Shown here: piece after piece, positions 63,685 to 64,000 of the stretch
Numbering within the stretch: the first letter of the stretch is position 1
How the letters are laid out: each line of letters starts with the position of its first letter
Origin: Moorena sp. SIOASIH
GTDB taxonomy: Bacteria; Cyanobacteriota; Cyanobacteriia; Cyanobacteriales; Coleofasciculaceae
Direction: 5' to 3'
DNA length: 64,000 nt
NCBI RefSeq assembly: GCF_010671925.1
Contig: NZ_JAAHIH010000005.1
Coordinates: forward strand, 620,001-684,000
Translations under genes and position numbers: made by a program
The notes under the pieces: model-generated
Told to the model about the DNA's origin: nothing
The model's database searches: none
The model's input: the letters and a program-made list of their open reading frames with translations, nothing else

Positions 63685-64000
63685 TCACTCATAATGATAC
63701 CGACAAGCCAGAAAATCAATCTGACTACTTCCCACCCGATCAACCAGCCGATGTTCCAAATCAATGCGCCGTGACCAAATATCTGCATCCATATACTTTA
63801 ATGGTTCTGGTTTACCAATCCCCTCAAATGGATTGTTCATTACAGCAGTAACCAAATCCAAAATTTTCGACGCCACTTTAAAATCATGCTTGAACCACCA
63901 AGCCAAATCTTCCTTAAACCTAGAACTAAAACCAGGACTGCGATTCACAACCACTGGCTTTACTTGATCGGATTCAGCCTTTTTCTTCTTCTTCTTGCTC
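63685..64000 (-). CDS. yoeB: YoeB-type toxin, second copy (5' end off the window)
   Basis: Same C-terminal sequence as 27556-27900 (RFKEDLAWWFKHDFKVASKI, SRRIDLEHRLVDRVGSSQID, FLACRYHYE) with a few substitutions. The frame stays open through AESDQVKPVVVNRSPGF to the edge, so the start is either near the edge, outside it, or at GTG 63954. High DNA identity indicates recent duplication. Confidence 0.85.
   Translation of the reverse strand, partial: SKKKKKKAESDQVKPVVVNRSPGFSSRFKEDLAWWFKHDFKVASKILDLVTAVMNNPFEGIGKPEPLKYMDADIWSRRIDLEHRLVDRVGSSQIDFLACRYHYE
63974..64000 (-). CDS. YefM-type antitoxin, C-terminal tail only
   Basis: The overlapping frame ends EQEEEEKG with TGA at 63974-63976, the same tail as the antitoxin at 27845-28150. 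The rest lies beyond the window. Confidence 0.7.
   Translation of the reverse strand, partial: EQEEEEKG

Overview
The window looks like chromosome from a large, repeat-rich filamentous marine cyanobacterium of the Moorena/Lyngbya type. This is an inference from: Thf1/Psb29 and oxygen-dependent HemF; many HIP1 octamers (GCGATCGC); long heptamer tandem arrays; several xisH/xisI genes; many small toxin-antitoxin pairs; and a partial acyl/amino-acid-activating ligase of the kind that opens NRPS/PKS pathways.

Layout. 1-1439: 5' part of an AMP-ligase, minus strand. 2.6-14.5 kb: mostly housekeeping genes (SRPBCC protein, hemF, STAS protein, thf1, trxA, fabG, CIRCE-controlled groEL, two membrane proteins, prolyl oligopeptidase). 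14.7-31.3 kb: accessory island with Uma2, HicAB, XisHI, Phd-like, HTH/HigB-like, VapBC, TPR protein, a dynamin-like GTPase gene carrying two in-frame stops, HigA-like, YefM/YoeB, two further HicB genes and a restriction-endonuclease-like protein, all interspersed with several families of short palindromic or MITE-like repeats. 31.3-34.4 kb: repeat arrays, a LuxR-type regulator and an unknown gene. 34.6-63.0 kb: an extracellular (phage-tail-like) contractile injection system, eCIS, all on the plus strand. 63.3-64 kb: another xisI and a second copy of a YefM/YoeB locus, running off the edge.

The eCIS order is: Pvc16-like cap (DUF4255), sheath, tube, tail-assembly chaperone, DUF6760-like reading frame in -1 phase, a 929-residue repetitive protein, LysM/tube-adaptor protein, gp27-like hub, gp5-like spike, PAAR tip, gp25, two baseplate-J-like wedges, tail protein I-like, two long paralogous fibres, a 1502-residue DUF4157 protein ending in a His-Me-finger-like nuclease domain, and a SUKH-like (SMI1/KNR4) gene that could be its immunity protein. 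The order parallels phage P2 (FI, FII, E, E', T, U, D ... V, W, J, I, H), which suggests that the chaperone/DUF6760 junction is a programmed -1 frameshift and that the 929-residue protein sits in the tape-measure slot. No AAA+ ATPase (Pvc15) gene is seen in this window.

The most interesting points are: the nuclease effector with a putative immunity gene in an eCIS locus; small fragments of the same effector type left at 15.3 and 25.9 kb; the frameshift candidate; and a 46-bp palindromic repeat that has landed inside genes, once removing the normal start of hicA while offering a replacement GTG, and once adding in-frame residues to xisI.
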